The notes under the pieces were generated by a model, which searched no databases, was not told the DNA's origin, and saw only the letters and a list, made by a program, of their open reading frames with translations. This document shows positions 34,289-42,713 of a DNA stretch of 64,000 bases, piece after piece. Each line of letters opens with the position of its first letter. Position 1 is the first letter of the stretch. Position numbers and translations under genes: made by a program. The stretch is from Pedobacter ginsengisoli. Lineage in GTDB: Bacteria > Bacteroidota > Bacteroidia > Sphingobacteriales > Sphingobacteriaceae. The DNA lies in the NCBI RefSeq assembly GCF_030244015.1, contig NZ_JASSYX010000001.1:1-64000 (forward strand), read 5' to 3'.

Positions 34289-36706
34289 ATGAAACGAATT
34301 ATACTTTTAATAGCTGGAGTAGTGATGATGCTGAGTGCGAATGCACAATTTTCAATGATGGGAGGAGGGCCTGCCAAGCCCAGGGTTACCGGAAAGATCA
34401 CCGCGGTTGTGCTGGATTCTTTAACTAAAAAGCCTATTGATTATGCCAGTATCTCACTGACTAAGGTGACTGATAATAAATCTGTGAACGGTGGTGTAAC
34501 TGATGAAAGGGGGAAAGTTTCCCTCCAGAATGTACTGCCTGATCAGTATAAAATGTCAATTGGTTTTATGGGCTATAAGACCAAAACCATCCTGGTAAAA
34601 ACCAGTCCTGAGAAACCCGATCTGAATGCCGGGACAATTTATATCAGCCCGACAGAGAGCAGCCTGAAAGAGGTGGCCATTGTTGGCCAGCAAGCATTGA
34701 TAGAAAACAAAGTTGACAAACTGGTGTACAATGCAGAAGCCGATATTACCAATGCAGGTGGAGATGCCACTGATGTGATGCGTAAAGTACCGATGCTTTC
34801 GGTTGATATGAACGGAAATTTGCAACTACGCGGAAGTTCTGTGCGTGTGCTGATCAACGGGAAACCGTCAGGCACGATGGCCAACAGTGTGGCTGATGCG
34901 CTGAAGATGATTCCTGCAGAGCAGATTAAAAGTGTGGAAGTGATCACAAGCCCCTCGGCCAAGTACGACGCGGAGGGATCCGGTGGTATCGTCAACATCA
35001 TCACTAAAAAAAGTTCTGCTGAAGGTACCAGCGGAAGCGTAAATGCTTCGGCCGGAACGAGATCAAACAACGGCGCCTTCAACCTCAACGTGAAAACCGG
35101 CCGTTTGGCTGTAACTACCAGTTTGGGAGTAAACCATGCTTATCCGCAGAATTCAAGTGTGGTTAATTTTAACAGCTCTACATTAAATGGAGTGACCAGT
35201 ACGGTAACCCAGAATGGATTTTCCAAATGGTCGAGGGTTGGTTATAATGGCAGTGCTGGTCTGGATTATGACCTTAATGGCTACAATAACTTCACCACCA
35301 ATGTAAAACTGAACAGTTTTTCTAACGGTGGCCCGGGAAGCTCTGATGTTTTCGTGAACCAGGATTTTTCAAGAAACATCAGGGATATGGATATGAGTTT
35401 CAAAAACCTGGACTGGACCATGGATTACCGGAAGACCAGTAAAAGAGAAGGCGAGGAGTTTAGTGTATCGGCACAGCTTTCGACCGGGCGCAATGGCAGT
35501 GATTTTTCCAACCGCTTCATCGCTGCTGGAATACCTGACGTGGAGGTGATCGGTTCTAACACCGGAAAAAACAACGAATACACTTTGCAAAGTGACTATG
35601 TCTATCCGTTTAGTAAATCGACGACTCTGGAGACAGGTGCTAAAGGGATTTTCAGAAAGATCAACAGCGACTATGACAATAGCGCACAGGATTTTGATTA
35701 TGATCAGAATGTCGCCAGTGCTTATGGGGTGCTTGGTTTTAAACTGACCAAAAAGATTACTGCTAAGGCGGGACTTAGGGCAGAGTATACCAAAATCAAT
35801 GGTCTGGCAGGGAATGCTGTTCCCTTTGACAACGATTACTTCAATGTGTTCCCAAGTTTGATCTTGTCTCAAACATTAAAGGGAATGAGTACCGTAAAAG
35901 TGAGTTACAACCGGAGGGTTCAGCGTCCAAGCCTGTTTTACCTAAATCCGTTCCGAAATGAGAGTGATGTGTTCAATCCTATGGAAGGTAACCCTAAACT
36001 TTCTCCTGAGCTGACAGACAATATTGAACTGGGTTATTCCACCTTTATTAAGGGGTCAGTGATCAACGCCTCGGTTTTTTACCGCAATACACAGGATGTA
36101 ATTGAAAGTAAAATTGCACCTATTGAAGGCAACAGGAACCTGACTACCTATGACAATATCGGTACAAGCAAGTCTTACGGTTTCAATGTTTTCGGATCTT
36201 ACAACCCGAAACCGAAATGGACATTGATGGCAAATTTTGGTTTGAATACTTACGAAGTGAACAATATCAGCAATGATGTAAGCACGGGTACGTTTTTAAA
36301 TTACAATGCGTTTATGCGTTCTGCGTACGCATTCACAGGCGGATGGAATATGGAGCTTTGGGGTGTGATCAACTCACCGAGACGGACTTTCCAGGGAAAA
36401 ACTGACATGATGTACTTCTATGGCGGTGCCATCAAAAAAGAAATCATGAACAAAAAAGCAACAATTGGTATTAATGTACTAAATCCGCTAAGCAGAGACC
36501 TCAACATTAAAACCGTAAATAATACTGATATTTCTACACAACGTACTGACATTCATTATCCTTTGCGTTCGTTTGGGCTAAACTTCAGTTACAATTTCGG
36601 TAAACTCAAGTTTACACAAAAGAAAAGCATTAAGAATGACGATCTGAAGAAGGAAGAGGGCCAGCAGGGCGGCATGGGCGGAGGCATGGGCAATGGAAGT
36701 AAGTAA
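34289..36706 (+). CDS. TonB-dependent receptor-like outer-membrane beta-barrel protein
   Basis: 805 residues. Signal peptide 1-19 (ending MLSANA). The mature N-terminus FSMMGGGPAKPRV leads into a carboxypeptidase-regulatory-like domain (~33-115), then a plug domain (~130-235) with LRGSSVRVLINGKPSG and YDAEGSGGIVNIITKK, then an outer-membrane beta-barrel (OMP_b-brl_3 type). The C-terminus is extended beyond the last strand by a basic segment and a Gly/Met-rich tail (QQGGMGGGMGNGSK). No SusD partner is present. Cargo unknown. Its stop codon abuts that of the convergent next gene. Confidence 0.85.
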   Translation: MKRIILLIAGVVMMLSANAQFSMMGGGPAKPRVTGKITAVVLDSLTKKPIDYASISLTKVTDNKSVNGGVTDERGKVSLQNVLPDQYKMSIGFMGYKTKTILVKTSPEKPDLNAGTIYISPTESSLKEVAIVGQQALIENKVDKLVYNAEADITNAGGDATDVMRKVPMLSVDMNGNLQLRGSSVRVLINGKPSGTMANSVADALKMIPAEQIKSVEVITSPSAKYDAEGSGGIVNIITKKSSAEGTSGSVNASAGTRSNNGAFNLNVKTGRLAVTTSLGVNHAYPQNSSVVNFNSSTLNGVTSTVTQNGFSKWSRVGYNGSAGLDYDLNGYNNFTTNVKLNSFSNGGPGSSDVFVNQDFSRNIRDMDMSFKNLDWTMDYRKTSKREGEEFSVSAQLSTGRNGSDFSNRFIAAGIPDVEVIGSNTGKNNEYTLQSDYVYPFSKSTTLETGAKGIFRKINSDYDNSAQDFDYDQNVASAYGVLGFKLTKKITAKAGLRAEYTKINGLAGNAVPFDNDYFNVFPSLILSQTLKGMSTVKVSYNRRVQRPSLFYLNPFRNESDVFNPMEGNPKLSPELTDNIELGYSTFIKGSVINASVFYRNTQDVIESKIAPIEGNRNLTTYDNIGTSKSYGFNVFGSYNPKPKWTLMANFGLNTYEVNNISNDVSTGTFLNYNAFMRSAYAFTGGWNMELWGVINSPRRTFQGKTDMMYFYGGAIKKEIMNKKATIGINVLNPLSRDLNIKTVNNTDISTQRTDIHYPLRSFGLNFSYNFGKLKFTQKKSIKNDDLKKEEGQQGGMGGGMGNGSK

Positions 36707-38344
36707 TTACTTTTTTTTCACGGTTTTCAGGATCATCCAATTCAGCGGGTTTATGGCATACCCGCTGATGTTGTTTTGGGTCATCACCACCGACTGGTCG
36801 TAAAAGAGCGGGACTACATTGGCATTGTCCATGATCATACTGTCCATCTTGTGGTAGAGCTTATACCTTTTCTGATCGTCAGCTTCGTAATAGCTCTTTT
36901 CGAGCAACCTGTCAAATTCATCATTGTAATAGGCCGTATAATTTGGCCCGTTTGGAACTTTGTTTTTCGAGTAGAACATTGCCAGGTAGATTTCGCCGTC
37001 CGGATAATCGGCTATCCAGGAACCACGGAAAAAATTTACCTCGTTTTTAGACATCAGGTCGCGAAGACTGGCACTCGGGCTTACGTCAACCTTGGTCTTG
37101 ATGCCGATTTCCCCCAGCTCGCCCTGTACGAATTCGATCAGATCCTTATATGTGGTGCTGGTGCTCAGCATAACCTGGGGCATTCCCCTTCCATTTGGAA
37201 AGCCGGCTTCTGCCAGCAGCCGGGCGGCTTTTTTGGGATTGTAGTGATATCCTTTTACGGCGGCGCTGTCAAATCCAGGCATCCCTTGCGGAATAAAACC
37301 TGAAGTTGCCGGTATGCCTATGCCATTGCGGAGGTATTTGATCAGTTTTACCTTGTCTATAGCATAGTTAATGGCCTGGCGTACTTTTTTAAACCGCAGG
37401 GGAGAATGCTTGGTGATGGCAATATTGGTGTCGACCATTACGCCGATGTATTCGGTGCACAGGTAAAGTCCCTTCCGCAATACAAATTTCCTCTTGTACT
37501 TAGCAGTCATCTTCCCGCTCTTGGTCAGGATATCGTCCCGGTAACTGCCATCAACTTTCTCGAAAAAATCAAGCTCTTTTTTAATAAAATTCATAAATGC
37601 ACTTTGCTTATCACTTATGAATGTTACATTGACGGCATCAAGAAAGGGAAGCTGTTCATTTCCCTGTTTTTCCCAGTAGTGCTCGTTCTTGAGCAGGACT
37701 AGAATTTCATCTTCTTTCCAGTATTTAAATTTGAAGGGACCAGTTCCTATCGGATGGCTTCGAAAATCTTTTCCATAGTGCTCTACGATCTCTTTGGGTA
37801 CAACAGAGCAATATTGTGTGGTCAGGAGATTTAAAAATGCCGGAAAAGGCCTGGTCAGTCTGATCTGAAATGTCGAGTCATCAATGGCTACGAAGCTGTT
37901 GATGTCTTTTACCTTATCACTGAATATCCATCCGCCGGAAGAAGCGACCTTTGGATCTATCAGCCGGTAAAAGCTATATACAAAATCGGATGCAACTACC
38001 TTTCTCCCTCTTCCTTTCGGAAATAAGGGGTCGTCGTGAAAGTAAACATCACTGCGCAGGTTGAAAGTGTAAGTCAGTTTATCGGCCGATACCTGCCATG
38101 TTTTGGCAATGCAGGGCAGTGTATTCAAAGCGCTGTCGATCTGTACCAATCCGTTAAATATCTGGTTGATCATCCATGTGGCGTTTTGATTCCTTGCAAA
38201 TGCGGGATCGAGGGAGGTCAGGTTTTGATCAAGATTCATATTGAATACCTTCTTGCCGTCGTCTGAAGAAGAATGTCCGCAAGAAATGATGCAGGTCAAT
38301 AGTAAGGCTGAAAAAAGATGGGTGATGATACGGTGCATCAGCAT
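36707..38344 (-). CDS. Peptide/oligopeptide ABC transporter substrate-binding lipoprotein (SBP family 5)
   Basis: 545 residues. The lipoprotein signal ends in LTCIISC, with Cys at about residue 22, followed by GHSSSDD. The SBP_bac_5 fold includes NLTSLDPAFARN, YTFNLRSDVYFHDDPLFP and HPIGTGPFKFKYW, close to the DppA/OppA family. No permease or ATPase genes are adjacent, so the transporter partner is elsewhere or absent. The ATG at 38344 is preferred; a second at 38338 is equally possible. Confidence 0.88.
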   Translation of the reverse strand: MLMHRIITHLFSALLLTCIISCGHSSSDDGKKVFNMNLDQNLTSLDPAFARNQNATWMINQIFNGLVQIDSALNTLPCIAKTWQVSADKLTYTFNLRSDVYFHDDPLFPKGRGRKVVASDFVYSFYRLIDPKVASSGGWIFSDKVKDINSFVAIDDSTFQIRLTRPFPAFLNLLTTQYCSVVPKEIVEHYGKDFRSHPIGTGPFKFKYWKEDEILVLLKNEHYWEKQGNEQLPFLDAVNVTFISDKQSAFMNFIKKELDFFEKVDGSYRDDILTKSGKMTAKYKRKFVLRKGLYLCTEYIGVMVDTNIAITKHSPLRFKKVRQAINYAIDKVKLIKYLRNGIGIPATSGFIPQGMPGFDSAAVKGYHYNPKKAARLLAEAGFPNGRGMPQVMLSTSTTYKDLIEFVQGELGEIGIKTKVDVSPSASLRDLMSKNEVNFFRGSWIADYPDGEIYLAMFYSKNKVPNGPNYTAYYNDEFDRLLEKSYYEADDQKRYKLYHKMDSMIMDNANVVPLFYDQSVVMTQNNISGYAINPLNWMILKTVKKK

Positions 38345-38352
38345 AGGAATAC

Positions 38353-38360
38353 TAATTTTG
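38353..38360 (+). promoter_or_regulatory. -7 element TAATTTTG for the 38384 gene
   Basis: Perfect TAnnTTTG, 23 bp upstream of the ATG at 38384, in a 39-bp divergent intergenic region. Confidence 0.5.
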
Positions 38361-38362
38361 CA

Positions 38363-38370
38363 CAAAATAA
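38363..38370 (-). promoter_or_regulatory. -7 element TTATTTTG for the substrate-binding lipoprotein gene
   Basis: Seven of eight positions match TAnnTTTG, 18 bp upstream of the lipoprotein ATG at 38344. It sits 2 bp from the opposing -7 element, so the two promoters must compete for polymerase. Confidence 0.4.
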
Positions 38371-38383
38371 TAAATAAATCGGT

Positions 38384-38842
38384 ATGTCTTTTTTAAATGC
38401 GGTGATAAATAAAGTTGAGGATGAGGTCTCCCGTGAATACTTGCAGGAACGGGTCGAAATCGTACGGCATAAGATCAAGTTTATGGACCGTGTAACGGTT
38501 GCCGTTCTGGATACAAAAAATGCACTCAGTACCGAGTTGGGGTGGCTGATCGATGCTGCAGGAGGGGAGCTTCAGGATGATGCGCTCAATGCCCGTGTAA
38601 TTATCTATTATGAAGACGGGGTGGGAATGCTGCAGCTAATGGGGGCCGTGCCCGCTCTTCTGCAAAAAGAATGGCCTTCGGTAGAATACGACAGGGTTTA
38701 CCTGCTCGATGACCGGTCAATTGGTTCAATTGGTGCTGCGCAGGCTGTTGATGTGCTGGAAGACCTTGCAGAGCTGCTGCATCCGGGTTATTTTGTATTC
38801 GGGAATGAAGGAAAAACCTGGATCAGTTTTAAAACGCAATAA
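38384..38842 (+). CDS. Uncharacterised 152-residue cytoplasmic protein
   Basis: No family recognised. The protein is acidic, without signal peptide or TM. It starts with helices (NKVEDEVSREYLQERVEIVR), has an alternating strand/helix middle and ends with GNEGKTWISFKTQ. It is probably a compact alpha/beta protein. It has its own TAATTTTG promoter and overlaps the convergent FMN-reductase gene by 14 bp at its 3' end. Confidence 0.7.
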   Translation: MSFLNAVINKVEDEVSREYLQERVEIVRHKIKFMDRVTVAVLDTKNALSTELGWLIDAAGGELQDDALNARVIIYYEDGVGMLQLMGAVPALLQKEWPSVEYDRVYLLDDRSIGSIGAAQAVDVLEDLAELLHPGYFVFGNEGKTWISFKTQ

Positions 38843-39350
38843 ATTTATCCATCTGCTGGTCAGTGAACTTCAATGTGTCCTCTTTAAAAAGATTGCCCTG
38901 TTCATCCAATTCCATTCTGATGGTGGCAATGTGCAGCCTCAGGGGCAGGACATTGAGGTGAAGGTAGCTGCAGACACCACCAAAATGATCGATTCCCCTG
39001 ATGTTGCCATATTTCCCCGATGATACGCCTACCAAGGCAGCTTTTTTGTCGTAAAAACTGTCCGGAAAATTGCATGCATCTATAAAAGTTTTGAGAACAC
39101 CCGGAAAACTGCCATTGTATTCGGGTATGATAAACAGGAATTTGGTTGTTTTCATGATCATTTCCTGGATGGCTTCAAACTCAGGGCTGCGTTTTCCGTA
39201 GAGGTCAGAAGAAATGAGTGTCGGGGGCAGATCCTCCAGGTTAAAAAGATGGGTTTCCAGGCCTTTTAGCTTCAATGTTCGCTGATAATATTTAGCAACT
39301 TTTAGCGTATTACTTGAAGGTCTGTTTGTGCCTGATATGATCGTAACCAT
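38829..39350 (-). CDS. NAD(P)H-dependent FMN reductase-like oxidoreductase
   Basis: 173 residues, flavodoxin-like fold. The FMN phosphate-binding motif SGTNRPSSNTLKVAKYY is at the N-terminus, and the IIPEYNGSFPGVLKTFIDAC signature of NADPH-dependent FMN reductases is in the middle. The product is a soluble, probably dimeric flavin reductase; the physiological acceptor is unknown. ATG start. Confidence 0.9.
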   Translation of the reverse strand: MVTIISGTNRPSSNTLKVAKYYQRTLKLKGLETHLFNLEDLPPTLISSDLYGKRSPEFEAIQEMIMKTTKFLFIIPEYNGSFPGVLKTFIDACNFPDSFYDKKAALVGVSSGKYGNIRGIDHFGGVCSYLHLNVLPLRLHIATIRMELDEQGNLFKEDTLKFTDQQMDKFIAF

Positions 39351-39531
39351 GTATAAATTGTTAATAAGATGTGTAAAACACTTGTAGCTTTAATGCTAGT
39401 TTTGCCTTTTAGTTTGTATCTTAGCTATTCGTTAAAATATGCCTGAATCATCGCAAAAATAGCATTTTTTATAGATTTACCACGAGTAAAAGCAAGCCTT
39501 AAACGAATAATTGAAATTATTAATAAGATAG

Positions 39532-40335
39532 ATGAGTAAAATTATTGCACTGGCAAATCAGAAAGGCGGAGTAGGTAAAACTACCTCATCGATCAATCTG
39601 GCCGCAAGTTTAGCCGTACTGGAATATAGGACCTTATTGGTTGATGCCGATCCCCAGGCCAATTCTACTTCTGGAATTGGATTTGACCCAAGAAGCATCA
39701 AGAACAGCATTTATGAGTGTATCATCAACGATGTGGAACCCTCCGAAGCCATTCAGAAAACAGACACCCCGAATCTTGACCTGCTGCCCGCACACATTGA
39801 CCTGGTAGGCGCGGAAATAGAGATGATCAACCTGAACAACAGGGAATATAAAATGAAGGCAGTGCTGGAAAAGGTAAAAGATCAGTATGATTTTATTATT
39901 ATAGACTGCTCCCCCTCTTTGGGCCTGATCACTATTAACGCCCTGACTGCCGCTGATTCGGTGATCATCCCGGTACAATGCGAATACTTCGCTCTGGAGG
40001 GATTAGGGAAACTGCTGAATACGATAAAGATCGTGCAAAGCCGCTTAAACACTGAACTGGAAATAGAAGGCATATTGCTGACCATGTATGATGTTCGTCT
40101 GCGTCTTTCCAACCAGGTAGTGGAAGAAGTGAAAACACATTTTCAGGACCTGGTATTTGATACAATTATTCAGCGCAATACACGTTTAAGTGAGGCACCT
40201 AGTTATGGTGTCTCAGTAATCATGCACGATGCAAATTGCAAGGGTGCGATTAATTACCTGAACCTGGCACGTGAGATCGTGAGCAAAAACGGGATGGTGA
40301 AAGAAGTGGCAGATTCAACAACGGCGATAATCTAA
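39532..40335 (+). CDS. parA: Chromosome-partitioning ATPase ParA (Soj)
   Basis: Walker-type ATPase that with ParB segregates the chromosome origin. The deviant Walker A KGGVGKTT is at 11-18, followed by VDADPQANSTSG and IIIDCSPSLGLITINAL. 267 residues, normal for chromosomal ParA. It begins the housekeeping run parA-parB-DUF5683-dapB-lepB. No parS-like site was found by eye nearby. Confidence 0.97.
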   Translation: MSKIIALANQKGGVGKTTSSINLAASLAVLEYRTLLVDADPQANSTSGIGFDPRSIKNSIYECIINDVEPSEAIQKTDTPNLDLLPAHIDLVGAEIEMINLNNREYKMKAVLEKVKDQYDFIIIDCSPSLGLITINALTAADSVIIPVQCEYFALEGLGKLLNTIKIVQSRLNTELEIEGILLTMYDVRLRLSNQVVEEVKTHFQDLVFDTIIQRNTRLSEAPSYGVSVIMHDANCKGAINYLNLAREIVSKNGMVKEVADSTTAII

Positions 40336-40345
40336 AAATATATTA

Positions 40346-41263
40346 ATGACATCTTTTCAGCGAAAAACAGGTTTAGGTAAAGGATTAAGTGCGCTCTTGG
40401 ATGATTCTGATGCTGTTAACCCGCCAAAGAACGGTGTTAATCCGGTAAGTGAGGCCAAACATGAAACCCATAACAATAGTATAGGCCTGATAAATATCAG
40501 TGATGTGGAAACGAACCCATATCAGCCGCGTACGGAATTTGATCAGGTTGCTTTAAATGAGCTTGCTGAGTCTATCAAAGTACAAGGGCTTATCCAGCCC
40601 ATTACCGTTCGCAAACACACAGGCAGCAAGTACCAGCTGATTTCAGGTGAACGGAGATTAAGGGCTTCAAAGCTTGCAGGCCTTAAGCAGATCCCGGCCT
40701 ATGTCCGCACTGCGGATGACCAGCAAATGCTGGAGATGGCGCTGATAGAGAATATTCAGCGTGAAAATCTGAATGCGATAGAGGTCGCCCTCAGCTTTCA
40801 GCGGATGCTTGATGAATGTAACCTTAAACAGGAGCAGTTGGGCGAGAGGGTAGGCAAGAACCGTACGACCGTAACCAATTACCTGCGTTTGCTAAAATTG
40901 CCCCCTGCCATTCAGATTTCTATTAGGGACCAAAAAATATCGATGGGCCATGCCCGTGCACTGATCAATGTGGATCAGGCAGATAAGCAGCTTTTTATCC
41001 ATGACGAAATCATAGAAAAAGGCCTTTCTGTGCGTAAGGTGGAAGAACTGGTCAGAAGCATTAACAGTATACAATTAAAGCCCAAACAGAGTAGGCAGTC
41101 TCCTGGTGTCTCTTTCGAATATCAAAAACTTCAGCGGGACCTGGCTTCTAAATTTGCCACCAAGGTCAAACTAAAAGTTGGCGAAAATGGTAAAGGCGCG
41201 ATCGAAATCCCTTTTGTATCGGAAGATGACCTGAGCCGTATTTTAGAATTATTAGATTGGTAA
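40346..41263 (+). CDS. parB: ParB/Spo0J centromere-binding protein
   Basis: 305 residues. The N-terminal CTP-binding ParB/Srx domain (~45-140) has NPYQPRTEFD and the GERRLRASKLAG motif. The central helix-turn-helix (~150-200) has LGERVGKNRTTVTNYLRLL. A C-terminal dimerisation domain follows a basic linker. It starts 10 bp after parA, and its TAA overlaps the next ATG (TAATG), suggesting coupled translation. Confidence 0.97.
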   Translation: MTSFQRKTGLGKGLSALLDDSDAVNPPKNGVNPVSEAKHETHNNSIGLINISDVETNPYQPRTEFDQVALNELAESIKVQGLIQPITVRKHTGSKYQLISGERRLRASKLAGLKQIPAYVRTADDQQMLEMALIENIQRENLNAIEVALSFQRMLDECNLKQEQLGERVGKNRTTVTNYLRLLKLPPAIQISIRDQKISMGHARALINVDQADKQLFIHDEIIEKGLSVRKVEELVRSINSIQLKPKQSRQSPGVSFEYQKLQRDLASKFATKVKLKVGENGKGAIEIPFVSEDDLSRILELLDW

Positions 41264-41889
41264 TGCGCAATTTTTTTCTGTTGTCGGTACTGGTACTTTT
41301 TTCTGCCTTGTCCTTAAAGGCCCAGCAGCCGGTGAACATTAAAAAAGACAGCACGGTCCAGACTGCTGGGAAAGCAGATACCCTGAAAAAACGGCCTGTT
41401 TACATCAATCCGGGAAAGGTTGCCGGAAGGAAGGCTGCATTCCGGTCTATGATATTGCCTGGCATGGGACAGATTGGAAATGGCGTTACCGTCTACCGTC
41501 TTGCCAAGGTCGCGGGAATTTATACAGGTGCTACACTCCTTACGCTTTCCTATATTGAAAACAGCAATAACTATCACCTTGTGCTTGATGAACTCGAATT
41601 TAGAGTAAAATTTCCCGGACAGCGTAATCCGGAGGGTTTTCTTCAGGACCGTCAGCAGGACGGGCTGATCCTTGCCAAAGATACTTTCCGGCGCAACAGA
41701 GAAGTCATTGTCTTCTCATTTGTAGGGCTTTACCTGCTCAATGTAGCAGAGGCTTATATTGATGCGCGTCTTAAATACTTTGATGTGGGTGACATTGCTT
41801 TTAAGATCAGCCCCGGCATAATAGACACCAATACGATGTATGGATACAATCAGCCTGTGCCAGGGGTAAAACTTACACTTAAATTTTGA
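41263..41889 (+). CDS. DUF5683 domain protein with signal peptide
   Basis: 208 residues from the ATG that overlaps the parB stop. Signal peptide ~1-20 (ending LSLKA). A proline-rich segment follows, then the family motif FRSMILPGMGQIGNG and two membrane-associated hydrophobic segments (VAGIYTGATLLTLSYI and VIVFSFVGLYLLNVAEAYID). The family is Bacteroidota-specific and usually found between parB and dapB, as here. Function unknown. Confidence 0.85.
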   Translation: MRNFFLLSVLVLFSALSLKAQQPVNIKKDSTVQTAGKADTLKKRPVYINPGKVAGRKAAFRSMILPGMGQIGNGVTVYRLAKVAGIYTGATLLTLSYIENSNNYHLVLDELEFRVKFPGQRNPEGFLQDRQQDGLILAKDTFRRNREVIVFSFVGLYLLNVAEAYIDARLKYFDVGDIAFKISPGIIDTNTMYGYNQPVPGVKLTLKF

Positions 41890-41897
41890 TACTTTTG
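41890..41897 (+). promoter_or_regulatory. -7 element TACTTTTG upstream of dapB
   Basis: Perfect TAnnTTTG match starting right after the DUF5683 stop and 66 bp before dapB. It may give dapB-lepB (and perhaps the downstream sensor gene) an internal promoter. No clear -33. Confidence 0.4.
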
Positions 41898-41963
41898 ATT
41901 CGCAGATAAATTGCCCGGCATATTTATCCGCAAATGGATAATAACGAATAAAAAAATAAACAG

Positions 41964-42704
41964 ATGAAGATAGCATTGCTTGGTTATGGAAAAATGGGGC
42001 AGATCATTGAACGTTTTGCTTTAGAGCGAGGGCATGAGATCGTATTAAAAGTCACCATTGACAACCAGGAGGACCTGACAGAAAGTAATTTACGCAAGGC
42101 CGATGTAGCGATAGACTTTAGCGCCCCGGATGCTGCTTTAGGAAATATTTATGCCTGTTTTGATGCCAATCTGCCGGTAGTAGTCGGTACTACCGGATGG
42201 TATGGACAGCTACAGGAAGTTAAGAATGAATGTTTAGTCAGTAACAATGCCTTGTTGTACGGGTCTAACTTTAGCATCGGGGTTAATCTCTTCTTTCACA
42301 TGAATAAATTGCTGGCTAAACTAATGAATGATTACCCCGCTTATGAGGTGCAGGTAGAGGAAATCCATCACATCCAGAAGCTGGATTCTCCGAGCGGGAC
42401 TGCAATGACCATTGCAGAAGATATTATTGCCAATTTGGACCGGAAAAGTGAGTGGGTGAACGAACTGACAGGAACTCCATTTGATGATGTGCTGAAAAAA
42501 GAGCAGCTGCTGATCGAGTCGCACCGGATTGACAGTGTCCCCGGAACCCACACCGTGGTCTACAGTTCAGAGGTAGATGAAATTGAGTTTAAGCATACCG
42601 CGCACAGTCGTTCGGGTTTTGCGCTGGGAGCGATAATTGCTGCAGAATGGCTCGAGAAAAGACAAGGTTTTTATAACATTACCGATATATTTAATTTTAA
42701 ATAA
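41964..42704 (+). CDS. dapB: 4-hydroxy-tetrahydrodipicolinate reductase
   Basis: NAD(P)H-dependent step of lysine and diaminopimelate synthesis. The Rossmann motif GYGKMGQ is at the N-terminus. VVGTTGWYG precedes the catalytic EIHHIQKLDSPSGTA, which holds the general-acid His and the Lys. The length of 246 is slightly short but normal for the phylum. Confidence 0.96.
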   Translation: MKIALLGYGKMGQIIERFALERGHEIVLKVTIDNQEDLTESNLRKADVAIDFSAPDAALGNIYACFDANLPVVVGTTGWYGQLQEVKNECLVSNNALLYGSNFSIGVNLFFHMNKLLAKLMNDYPAYEVQVEEIHHIQKLDSPSGTAMTIAEDIIANLDRKSEWVNELTGTPFDDVLKKEQLLIESHRIDSVPGTHTVVYSSEVDEIEFKHTAHSRSGFALGAIIAAEWLEKRQGFYNITDIFNFK

Positions 42705-42713
42705 CAACATCAT

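Noticed and set aside
39351-39531. parS-like centromere site near parAB
   Set aside because: I looked for TGTTTCACGTGAAACA-like palindromes here and around every CACGTG I noticed (for example near 40268). None extends beyond the core hexamer.
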